DNA from: Bog-473 sp036268485 | GTDB lineage: Bacteria > Actinomycetota > Acidimicrobiia > Acidimicrobiales > RAAP-2 | DNA length: 64,000 bases | Assembly (NCBI GenBank): GCA_036268485.1 | Contig: DATAUC010000012.1 | Coordinates: forward strand, 111,242-175,241 | Direction: 5' to 3' | Part shown: one piece after another, positions 23,664 to 31,739 of the stretch | Numbering within the stretch: the first letter of the stretch is position 1 | Layout: every line of letters begins with the position of its first letter | Notes under the pieces: generated by a model | Seen by the model: the letters and a program-made list of their open reading frames with translations, nothing else | Databases searched by the model: none | Told to the model about the DNA's origin: nothing | Position numbers and translations under genes: made by a program

Positions 23664-25244
23664 GTGACCATGAGCGCAGACGCGCCCGCCCAATCGTTCG
23701 ATGACAGCAGCCCCGCAGAGGGGGCACCGCAGGATGTGCGCCTGGGCCGCAGTACCCTGCTCGGGTTGGTGGGCTCGCTCAGCGTCGTGATCGGAGCGAT
23801 TCTCGGCGGACAAGCGTTCGAGAACCATCTTCCGGGCGCCTGGTTCTTTGGCATGCCCGGCGGACTCTTCGGTTCGCTCGGGTCTTCCAATGCTCAACCG
23901 CCCGTCTATTCCCTCATCGCTGTCTACGGCGGCCTCATCCTCATGGCCCGGGTCTGGTTCGGCCTGCTCCGCCGAGTCGGGGGCCAGCACGGGCTCCCGG
24001 TCCGACGCATCGTGTGCGTGATCGCCGTGTGGGCCCTCCCGTTCCTGATCGGTCCACCGCTCTTCAGCCACGATGTCTACAGCTACGCCGGCCAGGGGGA
24101 GATGGTGAGCCATCACATCAACCCTTACGACTACGGCACCGGCGTCTTAGGGTCGACACCGTTCAACGCTATGGCCAATGGGGTATGGACTAATACACCT
24201 TCTCCGTACGGGCCGACCTTCCTCGCCATTGACGGTGCCCTTGACAACGTGGCCGACCACCAGGTCCTTCCCGACGTCGTGCTCCTGCGACTCGTTGAAC
24301 TCGGGGGTCTGGCCCTGGCCCTGGCGTCCATACCGACCCTGGCCCGACGGCACGGCCGCGACCCGGCCCAGGCGGTCCTGCTCGGGCTGGGCTCACCCTT
24401 GATACTGGCCACACTCGTGTCGGGCGCCCACAACGACGCCCTCATGGTCGGCCTGTTGCTGGCCGGACTGGCGGTGGCCCAACGGCTCGGCACCGCGCCG
24501 GGCATTGTCCTCTGCGCCATAGCCGCTGGCGTGAAGTCCCCGGCGGCTCTGGGCGTGCTGTTCCTCGGCTGGGTGTGGGCCGGATCGGGGGCGTCGGTGC
24601 GGCGCCGCCTCATGCACGCCGCCGGAGCGGGCCTCATTGCCCTTGGCACCCTGGAGGTGCTCTCGCTGGTGTCGGGCCTCACCTGGGGTTGGCTTCGGAC
24701 GGGCACGGCAGCCAACCAGTCGTTCACCGCGGTCACCCCGGTTGGCGCCGTGGCCAAAGCGTTCGCCGGACTGGCCGCCGTAGTGAACCTCCACATTTCA
24801 GTGCTGGGGGCACGGACAGTCCTGAGCATCCTTGGTCTGACCTGTGCTGGCGTCATCGGCCTGGTCATGCTGTGGAAGTCACCGCAATGGGGTGCCCCAA
24901 TGACGATGGGCGTCACCCTGCTCATGGTGGCGTTGCTCGGCCCGATCCTGTGGGCTTGGTACGTCACATGGGGCGTGGTCGTGCTGGCCGCGGTCGCCAC
25001 CCCGCGCCTGCGGGTTGCCGTCATCGGCATCAGCACCTTCGAGGCCTTCGTCGGCGCCACAGCGCTCAAGCGCGTGGCCGAGACGATGTACCACGCCGGT
25101 CTACTGCCTGACCTCATCTTGGTGGCGACCCTCTTTGCCCTCGTCATTGTCCCCCTGGCCCAGTTCGGACGCACGCAGGCTCCGCTGCTGCCCCTCTCAT
25201 CCCTCCCTCGTCGAGGCCTGCTCGACCGCGTCTCCACGGCGTAG
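23664..25244 (+). CDS. MptB-like alpha-1,6-mannosyltransferase (polyprenyl-phosphate-mannose dependent)
   Basis: A 526-residue GT-C protein with about 12 transmembrane helices. The first long loop has LFSHDVYSYAGQGEMVSHHINPYDYG, with an Asp in the SHDVYSY motif typical of MptA/MptB mannosyltransferases, followed by WTNTPSPYGPTFLAID. In mycobacteria such enzymes build lipomannan cores. The start is uncertain: GTG 23664 (AGGA nine bases upstream) or ATG 23670. No other lipomannan gene is adjacent, but GT39, PAP2 and YfhO genes nearby make an envelope neighbourhood. Confidence 0.82.
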   Translation: MTMSADAPAQSFDDSSPAEGAPQDVRLGRSTLLGLVGSLSVVIGAILGGQAFENHLPGAWFFGMPGGLFGSLGSSNAQPPVYSLIAVYGGLILMARVWFGLLRRVGGQHGLPVRRIVCVIAVWALPFLIGPPLFSHDVYSYAGQGEMVSHHINPYDYGTGVLGSTPFNAMANGVWTNTPSPYGPTFLAIDGALDNVADHQVLPDVVLLRLVELGGLALALASIPTLARRHGRDPAQAVLLGLGSPLILATLVSGAHNDALMVGLLLAGLAVAQRLGTAPGIVLCAIAAGVKSPAALGVLFLGWVWAGSGASVRRRLMHAAGAGLIALGTLEVLSLVSGLTWGWLRTGTAANQSFTAVTPVGAVAKAFAGLAAVVNLHISVLGARTVLSILGLTCAGVIGLVMLWKSPQWGAPMTMGVTLLMVALLGPILWAWYVTWGVVVLAAVATPRLRVAVIGISTFEAFVGATALKRVAETMYHAGLLPDLILVATLFALVIVPLAQFGRTQAPLLPLSSLPRRGLLDRVSTA

Positions 25245-25259
25245 ACCCGGCCCCACCTC

Positions 25260-26330
25260 TCAGTCGTGGGATGCGCCACCCAGACCTGACGTGGCGGTGA
25301 GCCCGTGGTACGGCATACCGTCCGCCTTCCATTCGTCGTAGAGGCGGAGGAAGTCGGGACCGAATGGGTCCTGGCCCAGCAACGGCATGGCCGCTCGACG
25401 GACCGACCAGTCGAAGGGAGCCAGATCCGACGCCATCTGCAGGTTCCGCCGGGCCGCCGGGCCGTCGCCCCGGGCCAACGCGTCGGCCCCGATGCGGAAG
25501 TGCAGGCGGGCCCGCAATTCATCTTCATTGAGATCGGCCACCGCCCCCCGGGCCTCGTCGGGCTCAATGGGCACGATGCCGTCGTGCACCCAGGCTCGCA
25601 CGGCATCGAGATGGGGCGTTGACTGCACACCGGTGAATTCGCTGAAGAGATCGGAACCGAAGGCCACGCCGTTGGGGCGGACGATGGCATCCTCTTCGTC
25701 AATCCAGACCACGGTGGGCACATTGGAGATGGCGTAGAGCTCGGAGAGGAGGTGCGCCGAGTCGTACAGGACTGGAAAGTTGATGCCTTCGGTCCACGGC
25801 TCCACGTCGCTCGGCGCATTGTCGATGGCCACGCCGACCACGCTGAATCCGTCCGGCGCCAGTTCGTCATGCAGGGCCTGCCAACCGGGGAGGTCGTAGC
25901 GACACCCACACCAGCTGGCGAACGTCACGAGCAGCTTCTTCTGCCCGTGCCACTCGGACAACGCGTGTGTCGTGCCCGCCAGATCGGGCAGCGTGAATGA
26001 GGGTGCACGCAAATCGTCGAGCGCCTGGCGACGGTGTTCGGGATTGAGCGCCAATGCCACGACCGCCAGGTCGTCATCTGAGGAGTCGAGGACGTGCACC
26101 CGACCGACCAGGTCCGCCACAGCTCCGAGATCGACCTGGGCTCCGTCCACCACTGCCTCCCGCCGCATGGGGGTGATGGGCATACATACATCTCCTCGGC
26201 AGAGTCCCTCGGGTCGCCACGACCAACCCACGATGTCCGGCAGCGCCGCCGATGACACCCAGACCCGGCCGTCGTTCACCGTGCCCGCCAGCTCGTGCAC
26301 CTCTTCGGCCAACACCCGGATCATCGGCAT
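25260..26330 (-). CDS. redoxin/TlpA-like protein with atypical WCGC site
   Basis: A 356-residue protein. Residues 1-100 form an N-terminal domain with LAEEVHELAGTVNDGR and GLCRGDVCMPI (Cys44, Cys49). Residues 108-250 are an AhpC/TSA-type thioredoxin fold (APSFTLPDLAGTTHALSEWHG, VTFASWCGCRYDLPGW, NVPTVVWIDEEDAIVRP). The active site is Cys141-Gly-Cys143 instead of CXXC. The C-terminal 100 residues are helical and TPR-like. It closes the leftward redox operon, 10 bases after the PPOX gene. Role: probably thiol-disulfide or peroxide chemistry, unproven. Confidence 0.8.
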   Translation of the reverse strand: MPMIRVLAEEVHELAGTVNDGRVWVSSAALPDIVGWSWRPEGLCRGDVCMPITPMRREAVVDGAQVDLGAVADLVGRVHVLDSSDDDLAVVALALNPEHRRQALDDLRAPSFTLPDLAGTTHALSEWHGQKKLLVTFASWCGCRYDLPGWQALHDELAPDGFSVVGVAIDNAPSDVEPWTEGINFPVLYDSAHLLSELYAISNVPTVVWIDEEDAIVRPNGVAFGSDLFSEFTGVQSTPHLDAVRAWVHDGIVPIEPDEARGAVADLNEDELRARLHFRIGADALARGDGPAARRNLQMASDLAPFDWSVRRAAMPLLGQDPFGPDFLRLYDEWKADGMPYHGLTATSGLGGASHD

Positions 26331-26340
26331 GGTACGGAAC

Positions 26341-26778
26341 TCAGTCGGCCAGATCGGCGGCGGAGTGCAGCTGATCTGGCCGGAGTCGAATGAGCAGCTC
26401 GCCCTCGACGCCGTTTCGTTCTCCGAATTCGTCGGCGCGTTCCTCGCCCATGTAGCGCCCGCCGATGCGTCCGGCCCAGTGCCGCACCTGAGCCAGATCA
26501 CGAATGATCTCGACCCGACCCTCGACGAGCACGAAACTGAAAGGAGGGCGCTCGTCGTCTACGCAGATGGTGGCTCTATTGTCCCGCAGCAGGTTCCGAC
26601 CCTTGACCGTGTTCTCGCCGGTATTGAACACCAGCGTGCCGTCATCCTCGACGTCGTACCAGACCGGAGCCACGTGAGGCCGACCGTCGGCGCGTACGGT
26701 ACCCAGCTTGCCGGTGCGGGCGGGGCGGGCGGTCAGAAAGGCACGGACCTCTTCGTCGGTCATGGGGTGATACGGCAT
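26341..26778 (-). CDS. PPOX-class F420/flavin-dependent oxidoreductase
   Basis: A 145-residue split-barrel protein: RPARTGKLGTVRADGRPHVAPVWY, then TVKGRNLLRDNRATICVDD and VLVEGRVEII are typical of F420-dependent PPOX-class (TIGR03618-like) reductases. These bind F420 or FMN and reduce or oxidise small organics, quinones or bilins. Cofactor choice is inferred from the family. The ATG at 26778 follows AAGGAGAAG. It lies inside a six-gene leftward operon with SDRs and SnoaL/EthD-like proteins. Confidence 0.85.
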   Translation of the reverse strand: MPYHPMTDEEVRAFLTARPARTGKLGTVRADGRPHVAPVWYDVEDDGTLVFNTGENTVKGRNLLRDNRATICVDDERPPFSFVLVEGRVEIIRDLAQVRHWAGRIGGRYMGEERADEFGERNGVEGELLIRLRPDQLHSAADLAD

Positions 26779-26802
26779 GGCGGCTTCTCCTTGTGTGGTC
26801 GG

Positions 26803-27267
26803 TTATGCAGTCGATCCGCCGTTGGCTTCGTTAGCTGCCAACCAGGCGGTGACCACGGGGCCGAAGTTGGCCGGGTTGTAGGCGTCCTCCTCGTAGGAGA
26901 ACTGCATATCGCCGGCATAGTGCAGCACCGTGATGTTGTGCGCCTGGTGCACCGACCCGTCGCCCGGGTCGCGGAACCGGTTCTCGATGCGGCAGATCCA
27001 CCAACCCTTCTCTTCGTCACAGACACACCAAGTGTGCGGGAACGAGGTCATGGCCCGATTGGGCCACTGGGCCATGATGTCCGAGATCCACTCGTATATC
27101 TGCTGACGACCGTGGAATTCACCGAAGGTATGTTCGATGTAGCGGGCGTCGTCGGTGAAGAGGTCGGCCCACTGGCGCCACTCCCCCGTCTCGGCGCAGT
27201 GATTGGCCGTCTCCATGAAGTGCGAGTGGGCCTGCTCGAGTTCGTCCCTGCTCCAGCGAGGGCTCAT
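26803..27267 (-). CDS. SnoaL/NTF2-like fold protein
   Basis: A 154-residue cone-shaped alpha+beta barrel candidate: SHFMETANHCAETGEWRQWADLFTDDARYIEH, HGRQQIYEWI and ENRFRDPGDGSVHQAHNITVLHYAGD match the NTF2-like/SnoaL_4 type used in aromatic and steroid catabolism (isomerase, dehydratase or hydroxylase helper). His/Asp pairs are plausible active-site residues. The ATG at 27267 overlaps the upstream stop by 4 bases; ATG 27282 is an alternative. Confidence 0.82.
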   Translation of the reverse strand: MSPRWSRDELEQAHSHFMETANHCAETGEWRQWADLFTDDARYIEHTFGEFHGRQQIYEWISDIMAQWPNRAMTSFPHTWCVCDEEKGWWICRIENRFRDPGDGSVHQAHNITVLHYAGDMQFSYEEDAYNPANFGPVVTAWLAANEANGGSTA

Positions 27268-27986
27268 GATTTCAACATCCATTCACTCATGGTGACGCTC
27301 CGCATCTTTTCCAGATCGGTGAAGGCCGTGATCTCCTCGATCATCTGCGTGATGTTGGCCGTCATGATCTCGGGATCCCCGTCGGCACAGAAGAAGAGCA
27401 TGGGATCGGTCACGTGCTCGAGTGACGGCCAGGCCTCTTCGACAATGGCCCGAAACGGAGGAGCCCCCGCGGTGAAGCCCCGGAACACAGCGTTGCGCAC
27501 GTAGCGGGTGCGGGGCTGAATGGCCTCGGTGATAGGCGAGATCCTGGTGTGCCAGCGGGTGATCCACTCGTCGAAGGTCAGATCCGGATGCTGTTCGAGA
27601 AGGGCCACCGTGAGGACGCCGGGCGACCGCTCACCGTCGGCCCACGTGCGCGGTCCCGACCACTGGTTGCCGCCGTAGTCCCGGTAGAGCGATTCGACCA
27701 CCTGGTAACCCGCCACCTTGGTGGCGGCTGCGTCGATGACATCTTCGAAGGGCTGCCGGCGCTCGATGGTGTCCACCCAGATTGAGACCAAGGCATGCAG
27801 TGGTGTCTCGCCTTCGGGCGTGGGCACCGGGGCGGGAATGTCGCTGTGGGTGTCCCACACGTCCATGCTCAGTCGGTGGGGCTCCAAGGCCAGCAGGGCC
27901 GGCGCCACCGACCCGAGCATCACCTCGGCCGCGTCGGCCCTCGTGGCGCCGGGATCCAACCACACCAGGTAGATCAGTTTCTCCAA
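27264..27986 (-). CDS. EthD-like dimeric alpha-beta barrel protein
   Basis: A 240-residue protein with two ferredoxin-like repeats: KLIYLVWLDP near the N-terminus and VALLEQHPDLTFDEWITRWHTRISPITEAIQP in the second half, the latter typical of EthD (LTxEEFxxyWxxxH). EthD proteins accompany P450 or polyketide/aromatic oxidation, but their chemistry is not settled. The TTG at 27986 has a strong GAGGAGGGG ribosome site. It is coupled to the SnoaL-like gene downstream. Confidence 0.75.
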   Translation of the reverse strand: MEKLIYLVWLDPGATRADAAEVMLGSVAPALLALEPHRLSMDVWDTHSDIPAPVPTPEGETPLHALVSIWVDTIERRQPFEDVIDAAATKVAGYQVVESLYRDYGGNQWSGPRTWADGERSPGVLTVALLEQHPDLTFDEWITRWHTRISPITEAIQPRTRYVRNAVFRGFTAGAPPFRAIVEEAWPSLEHVTDPMLFFCADGDPEIMTANITQMIEEITAFTDLEKMRSVTMSEWMLKS

Positions 27987-28002
27987 CGGTCCCCCTCCTC
28001 GG

Positions 28003-28791
28003 TCACCAGGTCAGGCCCAGTGCCTCTCGCATGGTCGCCTCGAATTCGGCGTCGCTCATGGAGCGTCGGAGCCCGAGCACCATGGCCGCGTCCCTTCCGA
28101 CCTCGACCCGCAAAGGGGTGGTCGGGTCCTCCAGCGCGTCCGCCACGGCCTCCCCGACGAGTTCGGGGCCGGGACGGCCGCCTGGCCCGGTCAGTTTGGT
28201 GTCCGTGCCGTTCCACTGCGCATGGAGATCGCCGTAGATGGCCGGCCCGAGGTGATCGTCGGTGTGCTTCATGCCCGGGGCGATGTAGCCCGGCTGAATG
28301 ATCACGATGCGGATACCGAAGTGCCCGAGTTCGAAATGCATCGATTCCGACAGGGCTTCCAGTGCGTGCTTACTCGCCGCATATACCCCCTCCAGCGGGG
28401 TACCGATGCGTCCCTGGACCGAGCTGATATTGACCAGGACGCCGCTCCCCCGCTCGCGCCAACGGGGCACCACTGCCTGCGCCATACGGAGGGGTCCGAA
28501 CGTGTTGACGTCAAAGACCCGGCTCATGTCGTCGAGTGGGAAATCCTCCAGCGGCCCCAAGCCGGTGAGCCCGGCATTGTTGACGACGGCATCGATGTCG
28601 CCCGCCGACTCGAGGGCTGACGCGATGGAAGCCGTGTCTCTGACGTCCAGAGCCAGCCGCTGCGCCACGTCGAGGTCAGCCAGGAGCGAGACATCCCGAG
28701 CCGTGGCCACCACCTCATGCCCGCGTCCACTCAGGACCTCAGCGGTGGCGCGTCCGATGGCGCGGGAGGCACCGGTAATGAGCACGCGCAT
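28003..28791 (-). CDS. short-chain dehydrogenase/reductase (classical)
   Basis: A 262-residue SDR. Cofactor motif TGASRAIGRA near the N-terminus (Ala where Gly-Ile-Gly usually starts), NNAGLTGLGPLE, catalytic Ser in VNISSVQGRIG, and Tyr/Lys in YAASKHALEAL. The length fits classical SDRs using NAD(P)H on a ketone or alcohol; substrate unknown. The ATG at 28791 gives a 4-base gap to the previous SDR; an upstream in-frame start at 28809 is possible. Second enzyme of the leftward redox operon. Confidence 0.88.
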   Translation of the reverse strand: MRVLITGASRAIGRATAEVLSGRGHEVVATARDVSLLADLDVAQRLALDVRDTASIASALESAGDIDAVVNNAGLTGLGPLEDFPLDDMSRVFDVNTFGPLRMAQAVVPRWRERGSGVLVNISSVQGRIGTPLEGVYAASKHALEALSESMHFELGHFGIRIVIIQPGYIAPGMKHTDDHLGPAIYGDLHAQWNGTDTKLTGPGGRPGPELVGEAVADALEDPTTPLRVEVGRDAAMVLGLRRSMSDAEFEATMREALGLTW

Positions 28792-28795
28792 GGGC

Positions 28796-29680
28796 TCAGC
28801 TTGCCCCATGGGGCGCCGGAGCCACCATCTGCTCGCTGATGTCCCACAAGCGATGAGCGTGTTCCTCCTTGCTGGCCCACTTCGATGGAGCCTTCTCCCG
28901 GCACTTGACGAAGTACTTCCCGCTGACCCCTTCCACCTCCGGGGACGCCGCCAGGTAGGCAGACGTCAACGCTCCCTTGGCCGGCGAGAGGAAGAAGGGC
29001 TTGGCGATCCGGATGCCCAGCGCCAGCAGGCCACCGGCATCGCCGTCGGCCCCGTAGCCGGTGCGCACGGTGCCCGGGTGCAACGAGTTGGCGGTGACGC
29101 CCTGAGCGGCCAGGCGGGCGGCCAACTCGTTGGTGAACAGGATGTTGGCCAGCTTGGATTGGCTGTAGACCTTCATCCCCCGATAGGAGCCGGTGGATTG
29201 CAGGTCGTCGAAGGGCAGGCCGCCGCGCACTGTCGAGTGGGCCGTCGATGCCACGTTGACGATGCGAACCGGGGCCGAAGCCACCAATCTGGGCAGCAGC
29301 AGCGTGGTCAGTAGGAATGGCCCCAGGTGATTGATGGCCAGCGTGCTTTCATAGCCGTCGACCGTCTCCGTCCGCTCGGACAGGATGAGGCCGGCATTGT
29401 TGATGAGCACATCGAGCCGAGGGCAGCGCTCGAGCAACTCCGCTGCTCCCGCCCGGACCGACGCCAGGTCCGCCAGGTCGAAGACGACCAGTTCGACCGA
29501 TCCGACCCCGCTGATCCGAGCACCGATGAGGTCGACCGCAGCCGCCCCGCGAGACGGGTTGCGGGCCGAAATGATCACCCGTGCTCCCAGATTGCCCAGG
29601 GCAAGAGCCGTCTCCAAACCGATGCCGGAGTTGCCTCCCGTGACCACAACGGTCTTGCCCGTCATGTCCGACAATTGCAC
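28796..29680 (-). CDS. retinol-dehydrogenase-like SDR
   Basis: A 294-residue SDR: TGGNSGIGLETALALG, NNAGLILSER, catalytic Ser in VNVASTAHS, and YSQSKLANILFT with the Tyr-X3-Lys. The order and C-terminal tail (KCREKAPSKWASKEEHAHRL) resemble the retinol dehydrogenase/WWOX-type subfamily. The GTG at 29680 follows AAGGGGGGAG; ATG 29665 is an alternative. It starts the six-gene redox run, 70 bases after the sulfatase-like gene. Confidence 0.88.
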   Translation of the reverse strand: MQLSDMTGKTVVVTGGNSGIGLETALALGNLGARVIISARNPSRGAAAVDLIGARISGVGSVELVVFDLADLASVRAGAAELLERCPRLDVLINNAGLILSERTETVDGYESTLAINHLGPFLLTTLLLPRLVASAPVRIVNVASTAHSTVRGGLPFDDLQSTGSYRGMKVYSQSKLANILFTNELAARLAAQGVTANSLHPGTVRTGYGADGDAGGLLALGIRIAKPFFLSPAKGALTSAYLAASPEVEGVSGKYFVKCREKAPSKWASKEEHAHRLWDISEQMVAPAPHGAS

Positions 29681-29750
29681 TCGCTCCCCCCTTGCCCTGG
29701 CCGAGCGTCAGCATTTCATACTCTGTCGGACCGATCCGGGTGACGGAGCC

Positions 29751-31307
29751 TCAGCGCCAGGTGTCCCGAGCCGTCACCAACCCTGTCTCAGGCGACAAGA
29801 AGTGGCCGCTCAGCGTGCGTTCGGCTGTCCGCATACGCCATTGCAGGAGCTCCTGCGTGCCCGCCCAGGCCAAGTCCTTCCAGTCGCTCCCGGGCTCGGC
29901 GCAGAGGTTGCGGACCTGGTCGGGATCCTCCCCCAGGTCGAAGAGCAACGGAGGGAACAGGTCCGACGAGGCGGCGAACTGGACGTACTTGTATCGAGAT
30001 CCCCGGGAGACGGCCAGAGAGCAATGGCTCATCGGGATGTCGAAGAACGTCTCGGCCGCCTGCGTGGACGGGTTGGAAAAGTCCCATTCGAAGTGGGCCG
30101 TTTCCCGCCAGTGGGGCGGGGTCACGTCGCCCCGCAGGAAGGGTGCCAGTGACCAACCATCGGCCTGCAGTGGCACTTCGGCGCCCAGGAAATCGCACAG
30201 GGTTGGGAGGATGTCCACCGATTCGGTGAACGCATCAACCACCCGGCCCCGGGCGCCGTCAGCGCTGGGACGGGGATCCACCACGATCATCGGCACGTGG
30301 TAGCTCTCGTCCCAGTAGCCCAACTTCTCCAACAGCCAGTGATCGCCGCCCATCTCACCGTGGTCGCTGGTCAGGATCACCATGGTCGTGTCGGCCAGGC
30401 CGCTGGTGTGCAGGTACTCGAAGAGATGGCTGAGACCATCGTCGACCTCGCGCTGTGCCCCGTAGTACGTGGCCCGGAGTTGACGACGATCCCGGTCTTC
30501 GTCGGGCGCCCCCACGCCCGGCATGGACATGGTGAGGCCGGCCAGCGGGTGCAGCGCCGCCTCGTCCTCCCGCCGCTCGCACCCGACGAAGCGGGGGATC
30601 TGCTCGGCGTCGTAAAGGTCGTGGTAGCCAATCGGGTTGCGCCGGGGCGGATGGGGGCGGATGAAGGAGGCGTGGACGAAAAAAGGTTGATCACCGTGTC
30701 GAGTGAGCCAGTCGGTGACGGCCTGGCGCACGAAGGTGGTCTGGGACAGCTCAGAGGGAAACTGCGACGGGGCCCACGTGGCCCCGTGCGTATCGGCACC
30801 GGGGAAGTCGGGTATCGGGTCGTAGAGGGCATGGGGATTGGTCGGCACGTCGATGCCATGACCGGTTAGCCACTTGCCCCACTCCGGACTTCCCTCTTCC
30901 CATGGGTCACGGATCACCTCACGGAAGCCGGGCAGGATCCCCTCGTAGGTCCGTAGCCGGGGGTCGTCCGCCGCCACCGTGCGCGGATCGACGGAGGTGT
31001 CCGTGTAGCCGAACAGCACGGGGTCGTAGCCCAGCTCGCGGGCGATCATGGCCACGTTGGTGAAACGAGCATCGAGGGGGGTGCCGTTGGCCACCGACCG
31101 ATTCCGGTGTTGATAGGTGCCGGTATAGAGGCACGCCCTGGACGGGCCGCACGGCGCCGCATTGGCCCAGTGGTTGGCAAAGAGGACGCCCCGTTGGGCC
31201 AACCCGTCCAGCGTCGGCGTCTGCACGATTGGATGCCCCAGGGCGGAGAGGGAATCCCCACGCCATTGGTCAACGGTGATGAACAAAACGTTGCGCTGCG
31301 AGGCCAT
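29751..31307 (-). CDS. sulfatase-superfamily hydrolase, phosphonate monoester hydrolase-like
   Basis: A 518-residue alkaline-phosphatase-fold enzyme. Metal-site TVDQWRGDSL (Asp13, Gln14), then the modification motif Cys53-Gly-Pro-Ser-Arg in APCGPSRACLYTGTY, and LTSDHGEMGGDHWLLEK with the second metal Asp-His. The block PLDARFTNVAMIARELGYDP followed by GYTDTSVDPR is characteristic of phosphonate monoester hydrolases/phosphodiesterases more than of arylsulfatases. Cys53 should be converted to formylglycine by a generating enzyme encoded elsewhere. Start ATG 31307 with a GAGTGAGG ribosome site. Confidence 0.85.
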   Translation of the reverse strand: MASQRNVLFITVDQWRGDSLSALGHPIVQTPTLDGLAQRGVLFANHWANAAPCGPSRACLYTGTYQHRNRSVANGTPLDARFTNVAMIARELGYDPVLFGYTDTSVDPRTVAADDPRLRTYEGILPGFREVIRDPWEEGSPEWGKWLTGHGIDVPTNPHALYDPIPDFPGADTHGATWAPSQFPSELSQTTFVRQAVTDWLTRHGDQPFFVHASFIRPHPPRRNPIGYHDLYDAEQIPRFVGCERREDEAALHPLAGLTMSMPGVGAPDEDRDRRQLRATYYGAQREVDDGLSHLFEYLHTSGLADTTMVILTSDHGEMGGDHWLLEKLGYWDESYHVPMIVVDPRPSADGARGRVVDAFTESVDILPTLCDFLGAEVPLQADGWSLAPFLRGDVTPPHWRETAHFEWDFSNPSTQAAETFFDIPMSHCSLAVSRGSRYKYVQFAASSDLFPPLLFDLGEDPDQVRNLCAEPGSDWKDLAWAGTQELLQWRMRTAERTLSGHFLSPETGLVTARDTWR

Positions 31308-31357
31308 GACCTCACTCTTGCCGATCAGGTCACCCCCTCGGGGTGCGGCCCCGGGAG

Positions 31358-31639
31358 CTACGAGGTGCGCAGGTTCCCGCCGCCCAGTCGGGTCCCCGCT
31401 CTGATGAGGAGATCACCGACGTGGCTGCCCAGAGGACGGCGCACTGATCGGCCACCGGCAATTGGGAGGCCGGTAGCCGACCGCTGCGTCGAACTCGTTG
31501 AGTGGAGGCGCAGTTCAGCCGAAGGCAGTGGCAGTGCAGCTGTCGCCGGCCGGGCGGCCCGGCGGCCCACGGGCGACGTCACAGTGAGGTCTCGTCGGTG
31601 TTCCTGCACCATTCGCTCTGCTGTCCAAGATTGCATCAT
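31358..31639 (-). CDS. small actinobacterial protein, unknown function
   Basis: A 93-residue basic protein from ATG 31639 behind GGGAGGTGA. It starts MQSWTAERMVQEHRRDL, has an Arg/Ala-rich middle, and ends GDLLIRAGTRLGGGNL. This layout (short helical head, basic linker, Leu-Ile-Arg-Ala-Gly end) recurs in small uncharacterised actinobacterial proteins. It is divergent from the ArsR-type regulator; a TTGAAT-N17-TAGACT on the minus strand (31688-31716) is a plausible promoter. Confidence 0.6.
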   Translation of the reverse strand: MMQSWTAERMVQEHRRDLTVTSPVGRRAARPATAALPLPSAELRLHSTSSTQRSATGLPIAGGRSVRRPLGSHVGDLLIRAGTRLGGGNLRTS

Positions 31640-31701
31640 CGACTTCACCTCCCGCGTGTCGTAGGAACTTCCTTCGCTCTGCCATTCAGTCTAAAGGATT
31701 G

Positions 31702-31739
31702 TTGACATTAATTCAACTATATTCTAATATAGCTGTATG
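31702..31739 (+). promoter_or_regulatory. leaderless promoter with operator at the ArsR-type regulator
   Basis: TTGACA (31702-31707), 17 bases, TAATAT (31725-31730), 6 bases, then ATG at 31737. An inverted repeat CTATATT-CT-AATATAG (31717-31732) covers the -10, as expected for autorepression. This is the best-formed promoter in the window. Confidence 0.8.

Noticed and set aside
24131..25909. 592-codon minus-strand frame over the MptB-like and redoxin genes
   Set aside because: Low-complexity Arg/Thr/Ser composition with no motif; both underlying genes are well supported in other frames.
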